A stretch of 64,000 nt of DNA, from NCBI RefSeq assembly GCF_000002595.2, contig NC_057010.1, positions 62,001 to 126,000 of the forward strand, read 5' to 3'. Positions 1 to 11,384 of the stretch are shown piece after piece. This stretch comes from Chlamydomonas reinhardtii. Its lineage: Eukaryota > Chlorophyta > Chlorophyceae > Chlamydomonadales > Chlamydomonadaceae. The notes below the pieces were generated by a model, which had not been told where the DNA came from, ran no database searches, and saw only the letters and a list, made by a program, of their open reading frames with translations. Position numbers and translations under genes: made by a program. Numbering within the stretch: the first letter of the stretch is position 1; each line of letters begins with the position of its first letter.

Positions 1-670
1 CACAGTCACAGGTTATTGTAACTCCCGGTTGGGGTGGCGGTGGAAGAACTCGTTTTAGGTCGGGCTGGTATATATTTACAAGCGCCCGCCCCAGCGGCAA
101 TCGTGACAAGTGACAACGCTCGACCTCCGGGAAGCAAACTCGCACGGACCCACTGGCCCATAACCTCGCCCCCACGCGCGTGTGCCACAGGGCCTTCTCC
201 TTTGAACCTGCTGCCCATTAGCGCTGCAAAGAAGACTCGTCGGTCGGGTCAAACGTGGCGCCGGTGATACGTTTTGCATCCGTGTCTTCGTGCGCACTTC
301 ATGTAAAACGCGCATGCATCCACCCAGGTATCTCCGCCTGTGGTCACACGCACAACCGCTTCATGCCCATTTCCCTGCTTCCATGCACTGATTCTTCTCG
401 ACGCCTCAACTTCCGGCGCCAGTCGATAAATACCACGTTCAACACCACACATTTCAACACCAACACCATTTGGCACTTACTCGCACGAACACAACGCTGC
501 AAACTTAGGGAGTCGATTCTTTACGGAACAATGCTGTTTGGACCACCATGGCTGCGAACGCTTCTTTAAGAATCTCAATGTGACGGAGTTGCTCCGCATT
601 ATAAGGCTGGCCTAGCCCGCTTGCCAACGGCGACCTGCACCACGTAGGTGCCACCCCATCGGCTAGCCCC
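1..670. other. Gene-free left edge
   Basis: No reading frame here has family motifs, convincing splice sites or the codon bias of the neighbouring genes. The stretch probably holds the 3' untranslated and intergenic sequence downstream of the carrier gene, which ends at 671 on the minus strand. I see no repeat or RNA gene. Confidence 0.5.
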
Positions 671-1995
671 TCAACTCTCAATCTGCACTGGGTGGCTCTT
701 GACGCGGTTGGCGATGGCCCCGCGGATGGCCTCAAAGAACACAAAGAACACGGCGCTGTTGACGCCGTTGCTCAGCGCGCGGGCGCCCACGCCCCGGAAG
801 AACGCCTTTGGACCGCCCTGCTGCAGCACCAGGGACGCAGCCGAGGCCATGGAGGGCCGGCCCGCGGCGTTGCACATCATGTTGGTCTTGATCACGTCCA
901 GGGGGGTGGTCGCAGCAGCAGCCAGTGCGCCTGCAATGGCGCCCATGGCGAAGTCCTCCTGCACGCTGGCGTTCCGACCGCCGTTCATGGCGCGGTGCAC
1001 CTGTGCGGACAGGGCGAGCACAGGAAGGAGAAAGTGTGCAAGGGAGGTCAGCAATGCCCGCGTTTCATCTTTCAGGCGCTAGTCGTATCAAGCCAGGCAA
1101 CCAGCAACCCAGTATGCGCTGCGCATGACGAGACGCTGGCTGGCCCGCCTGCACACACCTGTCGCATGCTCTCGTACGCGGCGAACTTGATGGCCATGTC
1201 GGGCACGTCCTCCAGCACCGTGGGCAGGTAGCCGGTAAACAGGCCGCGGGGGCCGGCCGCCGACGTGATGGAGCGGGCGGCCGCAAACACGTTGGGGTAC
1301 ACGCCCGCCTGCACGCTGCGGATGCACACCGCCAGCGGCACCTTGACGAATGAGCTGCCCAGCGCCGCAATGCCGCCGCCCACAAACGCGACACTCGTGG
1401 GCGGTAGGTCGGTGTAGCGCGACAGGGTGTTGCACGCCACGCCGTACACAGCGAAGTAGGCGCCAATGGCGATGCCAGCGCCACTGGCAGCACCCACCAC
1501 GCCCCTGTACAGGCTGCCCAGGGTCGCCAGCACCGCACGACCGTCGAAGCGGGCCAGCGCCCCAACCGCGCCGCCGCCGGGTGCAGCCGGCGGCGGCACC
1601 AGCTGCCCAATCTTGGACAGTCCGGGCGGCGGCGGCATAGCCGAGGCGGCACGAGCCCTGCTGGTCTGCAGCCGCACCTTGAGCGTGTCCAGCGGGTGGA
1701 TGGTGGACTGGGAGGCAGCGCGAGCCAGGGCGCCGGCGAACACGTCGCTGGCGGGCTTCAGCGCCACCTTGACCGGCGGCGGTGCGGCGGCCGCAGACGC
1801 GCCGCTGCCCGCCGCCTGCAGCACGCTGTCGCTGATGGTGGCCACGCTGACCACGCTGGTGGACGCAAAGTGCTTGGTGCGGTCCTTGCGGCGGCGGCCC
1901 AGTCCCGGAATGAAGGGCGGCCGCCAGGCCAGCGGGTTGGGAAGGGGAATGCGGAACGGGATAATGCCACCCCTCCGCTTCTCCGTCTCCGACAT
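671..1995 (-). CDS. Mitochondrial carrier (SLC25) family protein, SAM-transporter-like
   Basis: Two exons, 1995-1159 and 1000-671, give 388 residues; the intron has a GT donor (CAG/GTGTGTG) and a CAG acceptor, phase 0. Carrier signature PLDTLKVRLQ lies near residue 101, a degenerate second copy (PLAVCIRSVQ) near 219 and the third (PLDVIKTNMM) near 312, matching the three-repeat, six-helix solute carrier fold of mitochondrial and plastid inner envelopes. An 80-residue basic and Ala/Pro-rich N-terminus precedes repeat 1, longer than in most carriers, so an organelle-targeting extension is likely. The stretch AIKFAAYESMRQ resembles S-adenosylmethionine transporter-like proteins; that substrate is inference from general resemblance. 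The start is the first ATG of a long open frame. Membership of the family is secure; substrate and organelle are not. Confidence 0.88.
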
Positions 1996-2191
1996 TGCTA
2001 CTGTTTCTGTCTGTCTGAAGTGGTCGCCCGAGTTTTGTGCTGCGGCAGACCCCTAATGAAGGATTTCTTCTACACCTGACGTAAAGTACGCCAAAACTGT
2101 TATGATATGTACACGAACCGTTACGAACGAATCGTAGAGCCTGATACTGCGCGCTAACGAAATTAGCAGGCTGCCCTGCTTAGTATGACTG

Positions 2192-2908
2192 CTAACCGTG
2201 AACTAAACAATGAAGTGCTGGACCGTCAAGTAGATTGAGTTGCTCCTCCTTGTAGCCGTCGCCGTGAGCCTCGGTGCTGTCAAGCCCTCGCCCACGCAGG
2301 TACTGGTCCACAGCCGCCGTTCACGAGATAGCCTTGATGCCCGTGTAAGGGGCTGGTAGTCCGGTGGATACCTGCGCGCGGCATGCGGCAGGCAGCGGAA
2401 AGCAAACCCTTAGAAACATGCGCAACAGCCCCATGCGGTTGGGATTCTGACACTGCACGTAGACTGGGTGGCCCGCCCGGGTAGTTGAGGGGCCTGTCGG
2501 AACCGCCGCCGAGAGCGCGCCAAAAAGCCCCACTCACCGGAAAGCCTCTCAGACCGCTTAGGCCCGACTCATCAACCCTTGGGTTGATATCAACTTGCTC
2601 CTTTCGGACACACACACTGCGGTCCTCCCACAGGAGCTTTGGCTGCAAGCGCAAGTGCTGCTTGAAGACAATCGGCCGGACAGCCGTGCGAGTCGCGAGC
2701 TTGAGGGTTTGCTGCAAGAAGGGGCAGGACGGGGATTCGCTCAGTGTGCCATTGCTGCGTGCGGCTTGAAGAACTTTCAGCGCCCATCGAGCGTTTTCGC
2801 CCGCCCGGCAAACCCTGCACCGCCACTCACTGTCTCGCGAATAAGGTAGCTATGACCGTGCACGGGAGCCGCGCAAGACGCGAGCAGGCAGAATGTCCAC
2901 AGGAGCAC
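2192..2908 (-). CDS. Tentative spliced gene, function unknown (5' end missing)
   Basis: Three phase-0 exons can be joined: 2908-2831, 2711-2538 and 2302-2192, with donors GTGAGTGG and GTGAGTGG and acceptors CGCAG, TGCAG and CCAG. The first begins VLLWTFCLLASCAAPVHG, hydrophobic and signal-peptide-like. The second is basic (KQHLRLQPKLLWEDR); the last ends CLVHG and a TAG stop. No start codon is found in the first exon, so an upstream exon must exist; a possible one near 3170-3120 would need a GC donor. The consistent phase and two consensus donors favour a real gene, but no family is recognised and the junctions are unverified. Confidence 0.35.
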
Positions 2909-3890
2909 CTGCGCGTCCAAGCAAAAGTGCGAACCGAGTCAACACCGCCAGGATCGCCGCCCCTCTGAGCGCCGCGCGATAGCCCCAAGGCGCCATTCGT
3001 CAGGAAGGAGCCAAAGCCAAGCAGTAGACGCCGCAAGCACAACCGTCGAGCTCGCGGAGGCTGGTGGTGACCCGCGCCCGCGCCCCAGCCCCCCAGCGCC
3101 AACGCACACTGCCCACACTTGCCTCAAGATAACACAGAGCTAGTAGACTATAGTACACCTTACAGTAGGCGCTGGATTTTGTTCTCATATCGTGAGTTGG
3201 TGGCAAACATCGTCGCGCGGTGTAAGGGTTAAGTGCTGTGAAGTTGCAAGAGCAGCCACAGGCAGAAGGATGATAGTAGCAGGTGTAAAAGCATATATAG
3301 CGCAGAGGAGGGCTGGACAAAAATCGAACTCGGCGCGCATGGCATCCCATCGTCCATTCAAACTCGGAAAACCCAAGCAGCTGGAAGGCGTAAGAACAAG
3401 TGGCTTCCATACTCATACTTTATACAGGATAGCGGGCACCTTTTCTCTGGGTAATTTGAAGTTGGCGCGCTCAGGGGCTTTACTGCGGTTCGCGGGCGTT
3501 CATGCGGTGTAACTATTGAAATCGATGTAGCTGTTGAACTGCTCCGGGCTAACCGGGTCTAACCAACGGAGATAGGATAGTTTATTGCTGACTGGATGCA
3601 TCCGGGAGTAATGCGGCTCACAGCCGCAATATGGGTCCGGGACCGTGATGAAGCACATTTTCTTGTCACGTCAATGTTATGTCGTCGGAGGGGTGTTGGG
3701 CGGATGGCTTGCGGCAGCCCCGCAGCTGCTCGGCACGGGACGGGGAGCTGGGGGCAGGCTGTGCACAAGCTGGTAGCTGCTGCCATTGTCCGCACTTCAC
3801 CCGCGACACTTTCATCCAGCCACACCACTTGCATCAATTCAGGGCATGACACAGCTGCGAATCCAGGTGTGATCGATATGAAGCAACGAC
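2909..3890. other. No supported gene
   Basis: Between the tentative small gene and the Penelope-like element I see only short frames without motifs. The sequence is less GC-rich than the genes and carries no obvious tandem or inverted repeat. Confidence 0.45.
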
Positions 3891-3989
3891 GTGCCTTACC
3901 ACTGTCCCATCGCACGCCCACGGTCAGGGTCGCCGCCCTCCGCGGCCGACGCCGCGCCCCGGCCGCCACATGCGGCGTCGACCCTGGGG

Positions 3990-4740
3990 ACCCGCGCCGA
4001 ATGGCGCACCCCACCACAGCCTACCCAGCCGCCGCCGCCCACCCCGACACAGCCGCCACTGGCCCAGCCGCGCCGCCCACCCACCCAGCCCCCGGCCCCT
4101 ACCCCGCCCACGCCCCCATCCCCGCCGCCCCCATCCTACCCGCCCCCATCCCCGCCGCCGGCCCCGCCGCCCCCACCCCCGCCGCCGCCCCCATCCCCGC
4201 CGCCGCAGCCGCCCTTGCCGCCGCCCCCGTCGCCGCCGCCGCNNNNNNNNNNNNNNNNNNNNNNNNNNNNNNNNNNNNNNNNNNNNNNNNNNNNNNNNNN
4301 NNNNNNNNNNNNNNNNNNNNNNNNNNNNNNNNNNNNNNNNNNCCGCCGCAGCCGCCCTTGCCGCCGCCACCGTCGCCGCCGCCGCCCCCGCCGCCCCCAT
4401 CCCCGCCGCCCCCGTCCCCGCCGCCGCCCCCGCCGTCCCCACCCCCGCCGCCGCCCCCGCCGCCCCCATCCCCGCCGCCGCCATCCCCGCCGCCCCCGCC
4501 GCCCCCATCCCCGCCGCCCCCGTCCCCGCCGCCGCCCCCGCCGTCCCCACCCCCGCCGCCGCCCCCGCCGCCCCCATCCCCGCCGCCGCCATCCCCGCCG
4601 CCCCCGTCCCCGCAGCCGCCCCCGCCGCCCCCATCCCCGCCGCCGCCGCTGCAGCCCCCGCCGCCCTCATCCCCGCCGCCGCTCCCGCCGCCCCCGTCGC
4701 GCCCGCTGCTGGCCCCGGGCCGCCCCCAGCCCCCGCCCAG
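3990..4740 (+). repeat. Proline-coding CCG/CCC low-complexity tract with a 100-N assembly gap
   Basis: The tract is built from CCGCCGCCCCCATCC-type units. One frame reads as serine-proline runs (SPPPPP-like) and another, the one leading into the reverse transcriptase, as Ala/Pro repeats (PAAPIPAAPV). Positions 4243-4342 are 100 N, the usual symbol for a gap of unknown size. Sequence on both sides of the gap is nearly the same, so the missing part is inside the repeat and the true length and frame across it cannot be known. Confidence 0.85.
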
Positions 4741-6216
4741 CACCAGTACTACGCCACCGCCACCGTCGACCAGATGCACGCCGCCCTCACACAGCAGAAC
4801 ACGACCCTGGCCCAAGCAGGCATCTCCCAGCTGCAGTATGACGTCACCAAGGACGCCGCATACTATGCCATCACCATGAAAATGCACAAGACGCCGCCCG
4901 GTCTGCGCTTCTTGGCGTGCTCCCACGCCTGCCCAGTCACCGCCATCAGCGACGTCGTCACCGCCAGCCTTCGCACGCTCGCCGACGCCTTCCGCGACAT
5001 GTGGCGTGACCGCATCGGCACGGATCCCTGGTTCTGCCTCCACTCTGGCGCGGTCATGGACTCCGTCTATGCCTTTAATGCGCAACAGCTACCACGCTCT
5101 AGCGTCACCGCGCCCCAGGCATTCGACTTTGCTCGGCTCTACACCAACATCCCCCATGCGGAGCTTGCCGACACCATGGCGTCTCTCATCACCGCCACGC
5201 TCGCACATGCCCAGCGAGTGGCCATCGCAGTGACCGTCACGCCGCCCAAGACGCCCGACGGCCGCCGCAAGTACGAAGCCACACTGCTGACATCCGACGC
5301 CGCCCACAATGCGCCTGCCTACCGGCGCGACCCCATGACCGACGTCGCCGTCCACACCTTCACGCGCGACCAGTTCCTGGTCCTGTTCCGGAGCCTGGTC
5401 TGCTCCACGTTCATCCGGTTCGGCACGTTCGCCCTCGTCCGGCAAACGTGCGGCATCCCCATGGGCATCTCCGCTGCCCCCTTCATTGCCAACCTCTTCC
5501 TCGCATGGTTTGAGTACCGTTTCTTGACACAGCCCGCCGCCACAGCTCAGCGCCAGCGTGTCCTGCACGCCTTCGACCTCACCAAGCGGTACCTGGACGA
5601 CTTGTTGGCCCTCAACAACCCCTTCATCACCCGCCTCCTCAGCGTGGACCAGCGATACGCCGGCCTGCACGGGCTGTACCCCGCCTCACTGCAGGTGGAG
5701 GCGCAGTCGCACCCCCACTTGCAAGCGCAGCTGGCCGCCGACACCGCCGCCATGCCGTTCCTGGACATCTTGCTCATCCTGCGCACCACGCCAGCCGGCC
5801 ACGCGCGCATCACCACGCGCCTGTATGACAAGCGGGTGCAGCCGGTGTTTGACGGTGTGCGCCTGTCCCGCTTCATTGGCACGGACAGCAACGTCAATGA
5901 AGCCAGCAAGCGCAACATCTTCACCGGCCAGTTTCATCGCCTGCGGCGTGTCGTCACGGAGGTTGAGAACTTCGCCTTTGAGACCGCCAACCTCATCACC
6001 GCCCTGACGCGCATGGGCTACCGGCGGCCCCGCCTCCTGGGCGATCTTCAGCGCATGCTGCAGCGCACGCCTGAAGCCTACTACGTGCAACGACGCCAGC
6101 GGCACCGCCCCGAATATGCCGACTTGGTGGGCCTCACCCGCCAGTACCTCGCCGGCCGCCGCCACTTCGACAGCACTGCCAGCCCCGTGGAACTGACGCA
6201 GTCGCATTATTGGTGA
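4343..6216 (+). CDS. Penelope-like reverse transcriptase (5' end lost in gap)
   Basis: The frame is open from the gap to the TGA after QSHYW. An Ala/Pro-rich lead is followed by the polymerase domain: the finger motif MKMHKTPPGLRF near 4875, motif A (FDFARLYTNIPH, about 5120-5160), motif B (QTCGIPMGISAAPFIANLF, near 5445-5500) and the catalytic motif C RYLDDLL (5587-5607). Then FLDILLILRT and RLYDKRVQPV lead into a thumb-like part with GTDSNVNEASKRNIF. A single D in motif A with DD in motif C gives the three catalytic aspartates. No GIY-YIG nuclease follows or precedes within the readable part. The frame of the Pro-rich front relative to the polymerase cannot be checked because of the gap. 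The copy has no internal stops after the gap, so it may be young. Confidence 0.75.
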
Positions 6217-6265
6217 TTATTTGGTTTACTCCTGGTTTTATGTCTAATTGGTTTTTTGGTTCATG

Positions 6266-6722
6266 CGCCGCCGCCCCCGCGGCCGCCTTGGCGCCATGCC
6301 GCCGCCCCCGCGGCCGCATCGGCTCCGTTCCGCCGCCCCCGCGGCCGCATCGGCTACGTTCCGCCGCCCCCGCGGCCGCCCTGGCACCGCGCCGCCGCCC
6401 CCGCGGCCGCCCTGGCTACGTGCCGCCGCCCCCGCGGCCGCCCCGGTGCTGCGCCGCCGCCCCCGCGGCCGCCCTGGCGATGCGCCGCCGCCCCCGCGGC
6501 CGCCCTGGTTCTGCGCCGCCGCCCCCGCGGCCGCCCTGGCTACGTGCCGCCGCCCCCGCGGCCGCCCTGGCGATGCGCCGCCGCCCCCGCGGCCGCCCGG
6601 GCTACGTGCCGCCGCCCCCGCGGCCGCCCTGGCGACGCGCCGCCGCCCCCGCGGCCGCCTCGGCTACGTGCCGCCGCCCCCGCGGCCGCCTTGGTCACGT
6701 GCCGCCACTCCCGTGGCGCCCG
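6266..6722. repeat. 31-bp GC-rich minisatellite, about 14 copies
   Basis: The core CCCCCGCGGCCGC recurs exactly every 31 bases (starts at 6274, 6305, 6336, 6367, 6398, 6429 and on to about 6715). Each unit holds a NotI-type GCGGCCGC palindrome; the variable part is CTGGCTACGTG-like. Because 31 is not a multiple of three and the units lack stops, all three plus-strand frames are open through the array and cycle through the same 31-residue pattern. Confidence 0.92.
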
Positions 6723-8100
6723 GTCGCCGCCGCGTCATCCCAAAAGGAGTATTCGTTGCAGGCGTGCGCGGCGGCGGCCTCCCAACCCATACACAGCCCT
6801 CTGGAGATGACGATACCGTTACCGGCCGATCCAGGGGCTTCAGTGTGTCGAGTTCCGTGTGCCTTGCGTGCAGTGCCCCTAGCCCGCGTTTGCATACCCC
6901 ACTAACACACCTGCCCCCACCCGGCCGGCAGCCGCCGCCCCGTGCGGCTGCCGGTTTCATGACGGGTGTGGGGAACCGCAATGCGGTCCGCACCCGTCAC
7001 CTGCCTGCTGTTTGCTCCCTTGCCTCTTCGTCAGCGTTTGTGTTTCCAGAGTCGGGCTTCCTGGTGTCGCACGGCATGCATCGCACGCGCCCATGCCAAC
7101 CGCAGTGCGACCGGGATGAGCCATGCAGCGATCGCGCTGTCGTTACTTCCTCGGCCGCCCGGCGCACTTGCCCATTTAACCGCATCCATCACTTCGCCAT
7201 ACTTAGTGTTCTTCGTTTATCCACCCAACGCAGCGCACAGCCACAGCCCGCAGCCCGACTCGCGCACCATGTCCTCGCGGTTGTTTTTGGGGGTCACGTT
7301 GCTTGCCTCGCGCCTAGCGCCATAGCTTTTACGCGGCAGTGCATCACGCCTCCTGTCCCTCCCTCCCTCCCATACATGTCGTGCTGGGCACCGGTGGCGC
7401 TGGTGTTCTCCAGGTTGGTTTCGGGCGCATCCTTTCTGGTAGTCCCAACCAACGCCCGGCCGCCGTCGTCCAGCCCAGCCATCCCAATACAGCAGCCGCT
7501 TTCTGTCAGCCAGCCATGGGCGCGACCGTCCACAGCGTTTACCGTCGGTTACGAGGTAACATGTGAATTCGCAACTTGCGCTACTGACTGCCTACTCTCG
7601 TGCCGCCTGCAAGCCCACTCCGCCGTCCGCTCTGGTCTACGTACGCATTCGTTCCCACCACACTCGTCATTAACAGGGCCTTGGCTGTAAGAACGATGGC
7701 TGGGTACTGCTGGGGTTCACATTCAGCTCACCGGAGCACATGTGCAAGTTCGGGGTCGCGAGGCTCTGCCTCAGCCAATTGATGTGCTACTGCAAGCTAC
7801 CGCAATGTGGTGCGGGCTCAGCCTACTACCCTTCAGGACGACTGCAAAACGTGAACTTGGTACCTTTCCAGGCCTCTCCAGGTGAAGCACAATTGTTTTC
7901 TGCACTTCGCGTTACAGAGGTTGCACTGCACGCCTCCCTTCCGAATCCCCCATCCTCCACCCCCAAGATTGCCTACCGTCTGCCACTTCCTTAAGAACAC
8001 CCTGCTACCCCACTCGGCGGCGTCTTGCATTTGCATTCACACTAGCTTACATTTCTCTACCCCACGCACCTATCCCCACTTGATCAATCAGGGGGCTTGA
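6723..8100. other. No supported gene; 3' flank of the PLE and minisatellite
   Basis: A plus-strand frame continues out of the minisatellite to 7690, but beyond 6730 it shows mixed third-position composition and no motif, so I treat it as spurious. No terminal or inverted repeat was recognised here. Confidence 0.4.
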
Positions 8101-9604
8101 GCGGACTGCTGTGACTGCTGTGTGGCGGCGGGTCACGGGTGCTGCACTGGAGTACGCGGGCGCGCCTGCCGTCGCCCCTGCTGGGGCCGGCGTCGCCTCA
8201 AGAGGCGGCCGACCGGTTTGCGGCGGCGGTGGCCCTTCTCCCCGCTGGCTGGGCTGCCGCCGCGCGTGCCGCCCAGCTGGCTCGGGGGCTTGCCGCCGCG
8301 CTGCCGCTCCCGGCGGCCGACATCGTGAGTGCTACGGCGGAATCGGTGCAACAGGTGGTGCGGGGGCTTGGATGGTTGCAGTGCGGGGGGCCGCCCATCC
8401 TGCTCACTGCCTACGCGGTGAAGGCGGGGACCGTGCTACAAATGGCTCCACAGTTAGCCGCCCTGAAGGCTAAGCATTTACAATCTGTGTGCGACGCGGG
8501 TGTGTCGGGGGTGGAGGCTGCCCTGGCGGCGGGGGCCTTCGTGTGCACTTTGGCCCACTTGTGGTCGCTGAAATGGGAGAATCATCATAAGGAAGCACTG
8601 TGGCGTGCGGCCGCCAACGCTTGCTGGGCGTTTCCACGGCATGCTAGCGAGCGTGCGCGCGGCGTTGCTGTTGACCCGTGTTGGGCGTGTGGAGTTGACA
8701 TGCAGGATGGGGACCGGCGTCACTGGTTTTGGGACTGCACTGTTGCGCTGTCCCTGCGGGAAAACATGGGGATGGCTATGGGTTTCATGCCAGAGGATGC
8801 TCTAAGTGCCTTCTCTCGCGAGGAGTTGTGGTTGGTGCGCCCGCCTGCGGGGCTTGCGCCACCTGTGTTGGATGTGGTGTGTCTCGCTGCTGTGTCTGCC
8901 CTGGACTTTGGTCGGCAGCGTATGGTTATGGCCGGGCTGGCGGCGCGAGCGAAGCTGCCGTCGGCCCGGGTGCTGCGCATTGGACTTGCCGTCGTAGCTT
9001 ATTTCTGGGGTCGTCTCCAGACGTTTGTGACTTTGGGTATCAGGCCAAAGGGTTGGGACACTGTGCCGTCTGCGCACCCTTTCATCTCTCGGGCTGTTGG
9101 TGAAGGCATGGTCTTGCGCTTGCCGTATGATGCTGATTCCCCGCCTCCCTCGCCGTGCGAGGTTGTGCATGGTTGGTGGCTTTGTGTGTGGGCAGGATGC
9201 ACGTGTGGGCGACCGTTCTAGTGCCTGGACGCTTGCGCCCTGGTTAGTGCGTGCGCTGTGCGTGTGTGCTGCGGCGTGGACGTTTCCCGGCACTCCTGTG
9301 CCTAGGCTTGTGGCGTTGAGGCACAGCGGTGGGGCTCTGGCGGGTTGAGGCTTGGCTAGGACTCACTGTGCGCGGAGTCACGCGGACTTTGACCGCGGGA
9401 GGGTTTGCAGCAAAGTCGGGGTTGGTGGAGTCAAGTTGGGCCCTGATAGCATGTGATGGCTCGGCGTCTTCGGGTGCTGGGACTGTCCCCTCTGTAACAT
9501 CCGCATTCTTGAGCGGGGCCCACTTCCAGGGTCCGGGACAGGCCGAATCCAGGCGGTTACCGATCGCAACCGCCGAGTTGGACACCCCGAACCCCTGATC
9601 GTAT
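8101..9604 (+). mobile_element. 5'-truncated L1-like LINE copy (C-terminal part and 3' UTR)
   Basis: The frame 8139-9221 encodes the C-terminal third of the same kind of protein as the long LINE frame at 21877-25725: LKWENHHKEALWRAAAN matches its WEPRHKEPLWRLAVN, and VVCLAAVSALDFGRQRM matches VCLAAVAALEY. A Cys/His knuckle follows (CWAC, ten residues, HWFWDC). The frame runs past the family's usual stop: where the longer copy ends DSPPASP, this one continues DSPPPSPCEV. There is no polymerase domain, so it is dead on arrival. The 3' part (9320-9604) shares GGAGTCACGCGGA and GGGAGGGTTTGC with the copy at 17623-20133. Confidence 0.75.
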
Positions 9605-10066
9605 TTATTGGGACAGTGAACGTTGGGGTAAGCTGCTCGCGGTCGTTCAATTCATCGCCTTGCGCAGCCTTGCGCAGCGCGCAATAAGCGTCGGGGCTCA
9701 GGTCCTCCTGCAGCTGCTTCGCAGGCAGCCAGAGCTAGAAAGAGGCTTCCTGCTGCTTTTAGGGTGGTCTGGCATTCTTGACACGGGCTTTTCAGAGCCG
9801 CTCGGCCTCTGGAGGGATCTGCACAGGCCTCTGAAGGGATTTGCACAGGTCTCTGAAGGGCTCTGAGGGCTCTGGAGGTCTTTGGAGGTTGGTAATGCGC
9901 ATGCATGGAGTGCTGTCAGGCACAGCACTGTGCATAGTTTTTCGGTGCATGTCGTACGGGCGGTCGTGAGGATAAAGGGGCGAGAGCAGCTTGAACCATC
10001 TGTCTCTCAGCCGGATCCTAGGCGCATACTAAAGCATTTAGCCTTTGACAAGGTGAGGTGTAGAAA
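9605..10066 (+). repeat. Dispersed 460-bp repeat, copy 1
   Basis: Runs from TTATTGGGACAGTGAACG to GAGGTGTAGAAA and is matched over its full length, inverted, at 27607-28070. It holds internal short repeats built on AGGCCTCTGAAGGGATTTG. No coding frame or terminal inverted repeat is evident, so it may be a non-autonomous element of unknown class. It abuts a LINE tail at 10067. Confidence 0.75.
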
Positions 10067-10489
10067 ATACCCCCCAACAGACGCATCCGCTATCCCTAGA
10101 CACAAACCTGACCAAACTGCCAACACGTGAAACTGGGGTCATTGCCAATTCGCCCGAGCGGACTCACGCCAGACACTAAGCCATTCGACACCCCCAACCG
10201 CCAAAAGAGCCGGCGAATGGGACGCTTCCCACTCAATGATTGCGGTGTTACAGAGGGGACAGCTTGAGTGTGCAAGCACACAAGGGTCACCTGAAGCTGC
10301 AGCAAACCCTCCCGCAGTCGGAATCCGCGTGACTCCACGCACAAACACCGCACGCATGGCACGGAGCGGCTACACCAGCAGCCAGCTCCTGCGCATGGCG
10401 AGGGGGGCATGGGGAGGGGGGCACGGCAGCGACTCGTGAGTGGACAGCCCGACCCCACCGCCCCCTATACCGCCTAATTACCGTATCCA
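10067..10489 (-). mobile_element. Internally deleted LINE derivative
   Basis: Read on the minus strand, it opens with TGGATACGGTAATTAGGCGG and closes with GTTGGGGGGTAT. Both ends are also the ends of the larger copy at 17623-20133, while the middle is missing: after GTGCCCCCCTCCCC it jumps straight to GCGCAGGAGCTGGCTGCTGG. It is thus a short element sharing both termini with a LINE copy. Sequence similarity to 19740-20070 is close to complete. Confidence 0.65.
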
Positions 10490-11249
10490 GCTCCAGCTCC
10501 AGCCGAATGGCGTGTATGTTTGGCAGCTCCGCCTTCCCCGCCACCGCGCCGCCGTTCACGGTCAGCCGCGAGCCGATCACCACCCACGAAGACGGCTGCT
10601 GCGCGCGGCTACCGCGCCGGCTGCTGGTGGTGGTGGTGGTGGCGCCGTCTCCACCTGTTGCGGCGGCGGCGGCCGCGGCCTTGGCCGCCTCGCGCGCCAC
10701 CGCCTTAGCCTTCACGTCGACCCAGTTCAGCGCCGGGCAGCTCAGCGTGCTGCTGCTGTTGGAGTCCAAGCCAGTGAACACCGGCACCGCGACCGGCAGC
10801 TGCACCCCGGCTGCTGCGGACCGGGAAGGTGCGGGGGTGACGTTGCCCGCGCTGCCAGCCTGCGCCGCCGGCAGCAGCAGCAGCAGGTCGATGCGTGTGA
10901 TGGTGGGCGACAGGGCGCCCAGCAGGTTGAGCACGTACACGCCCAGGCGCCGAACAAAGGACAGGCTGATGGTGGGAGCAGGAGCAGCACAAGCACTGGC
11001 GGCGGCTGCCGAGGCGGCAGTGGCTGTAGTGGCAGAGGAGGGCACGGCGAAGCGCACCGCCACCCAGTGGGGCGTGGGCAGGGTGGGGACCCAGGTGATG
11101 GTGCCCCAGCAGTCGTTGGTGCACTTTTTGCGCTTGGCGGCGCCGGGCCGCAGCGCGCCCAGCAGGCGGCTGGCCGAGCCCAGCGCGGTGCTGTTGCCGT
11201 AGGGGTCCACGGGGCCGGAGGCGGAGGCCGCCCACACCATCTCCAGCAC
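10490..11249 (-). pseudogene. Exon-like fragment of an extracellular beta-sandwich type protein
   Basis: The minus frame reads DPYGNSTALGSASRLLGALR, then WGTITWVPTL, WVAVRFAVPS, VYVLNLLGALSPTITRIDLL and WVVIGSRLTVNGGAV, ending LPNIHAIRLELELD. The alternation of short hydrophobic strands with WV.V and I..I.L patterns looks like a discoidin-like galactose-binding fold; volvocine algae have many such cell-wall proteins, but this assignment is weak. The frame is bounded by a LINE derivative at 10489 and another LINE piece begins at 11385, so the gene is probably broken. The Ser/Pro tract at 11906-12139 could belong to the same former gene. Confidence 0.35.
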
Positions 11250-11384
11250 TGGCGGGGCGGGGACAGCGGCGGCGGGAGAGCTGGAGACGGCGAAGGAGGC
11301 TGTGGTGATGGCTGGGGCGGGAGCGGGGCAGGGGCTAGGGGGGAGGGCAGGGCAGGCGAGGGCGAGACGGTGGCTGCTGCTAAT

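Larger units (their letters stand above)
3891..6722 (+). mobile_element. Penelope-like retroelement (PLE)
   Basis: The block comprises a proline-coding GC tract, a reverse transcriptase frame ending at 6216 and a 31-bp minisatellite. The reverse transcriptase has PLE-type rather than LINE-type motifs: MHKTPPGLRF, FARLYTNIP, CGIPMG and RYLDDLLAL, followed by a C-terminal part ending with a GYRRPRLL stretch. Chlamydomonas-type PLEs usually carry an N-terminal GIY-YIG endonuclease; none is visible here, though the front of the element is interrupted by an assembly gap. Ends are approximate: no pseudo-LTR or target duplication was found. Confidence 0.7.

Noticed and set aside
2321-2533. Frame ending YTGIKAIS, UGA, then TAAVDQYLRGRG, considered as a selenocysteine codon
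   Set aside because: A plain intron ending at CCAG (2303) joins the upstream exon to YLRGRG in phase and avoids the UGA, which is simpler.
3596-4879. Serine-proline-rich frame that could be a cell-wall protein
   Set aside because: It overlaps the reverse transcriptase front in another frame, crosses the assembly gap and ends without any globular domain; kept only as part of the low-complexity tract.
6248-7690. 480-codon plus-strand frame starting in the minisatellite
   Set aside because: The front half is simply the 31-bp repeat read in one of its three open frames, and the rest lacks motifs and the G/C-ending codon pattern of real genes.
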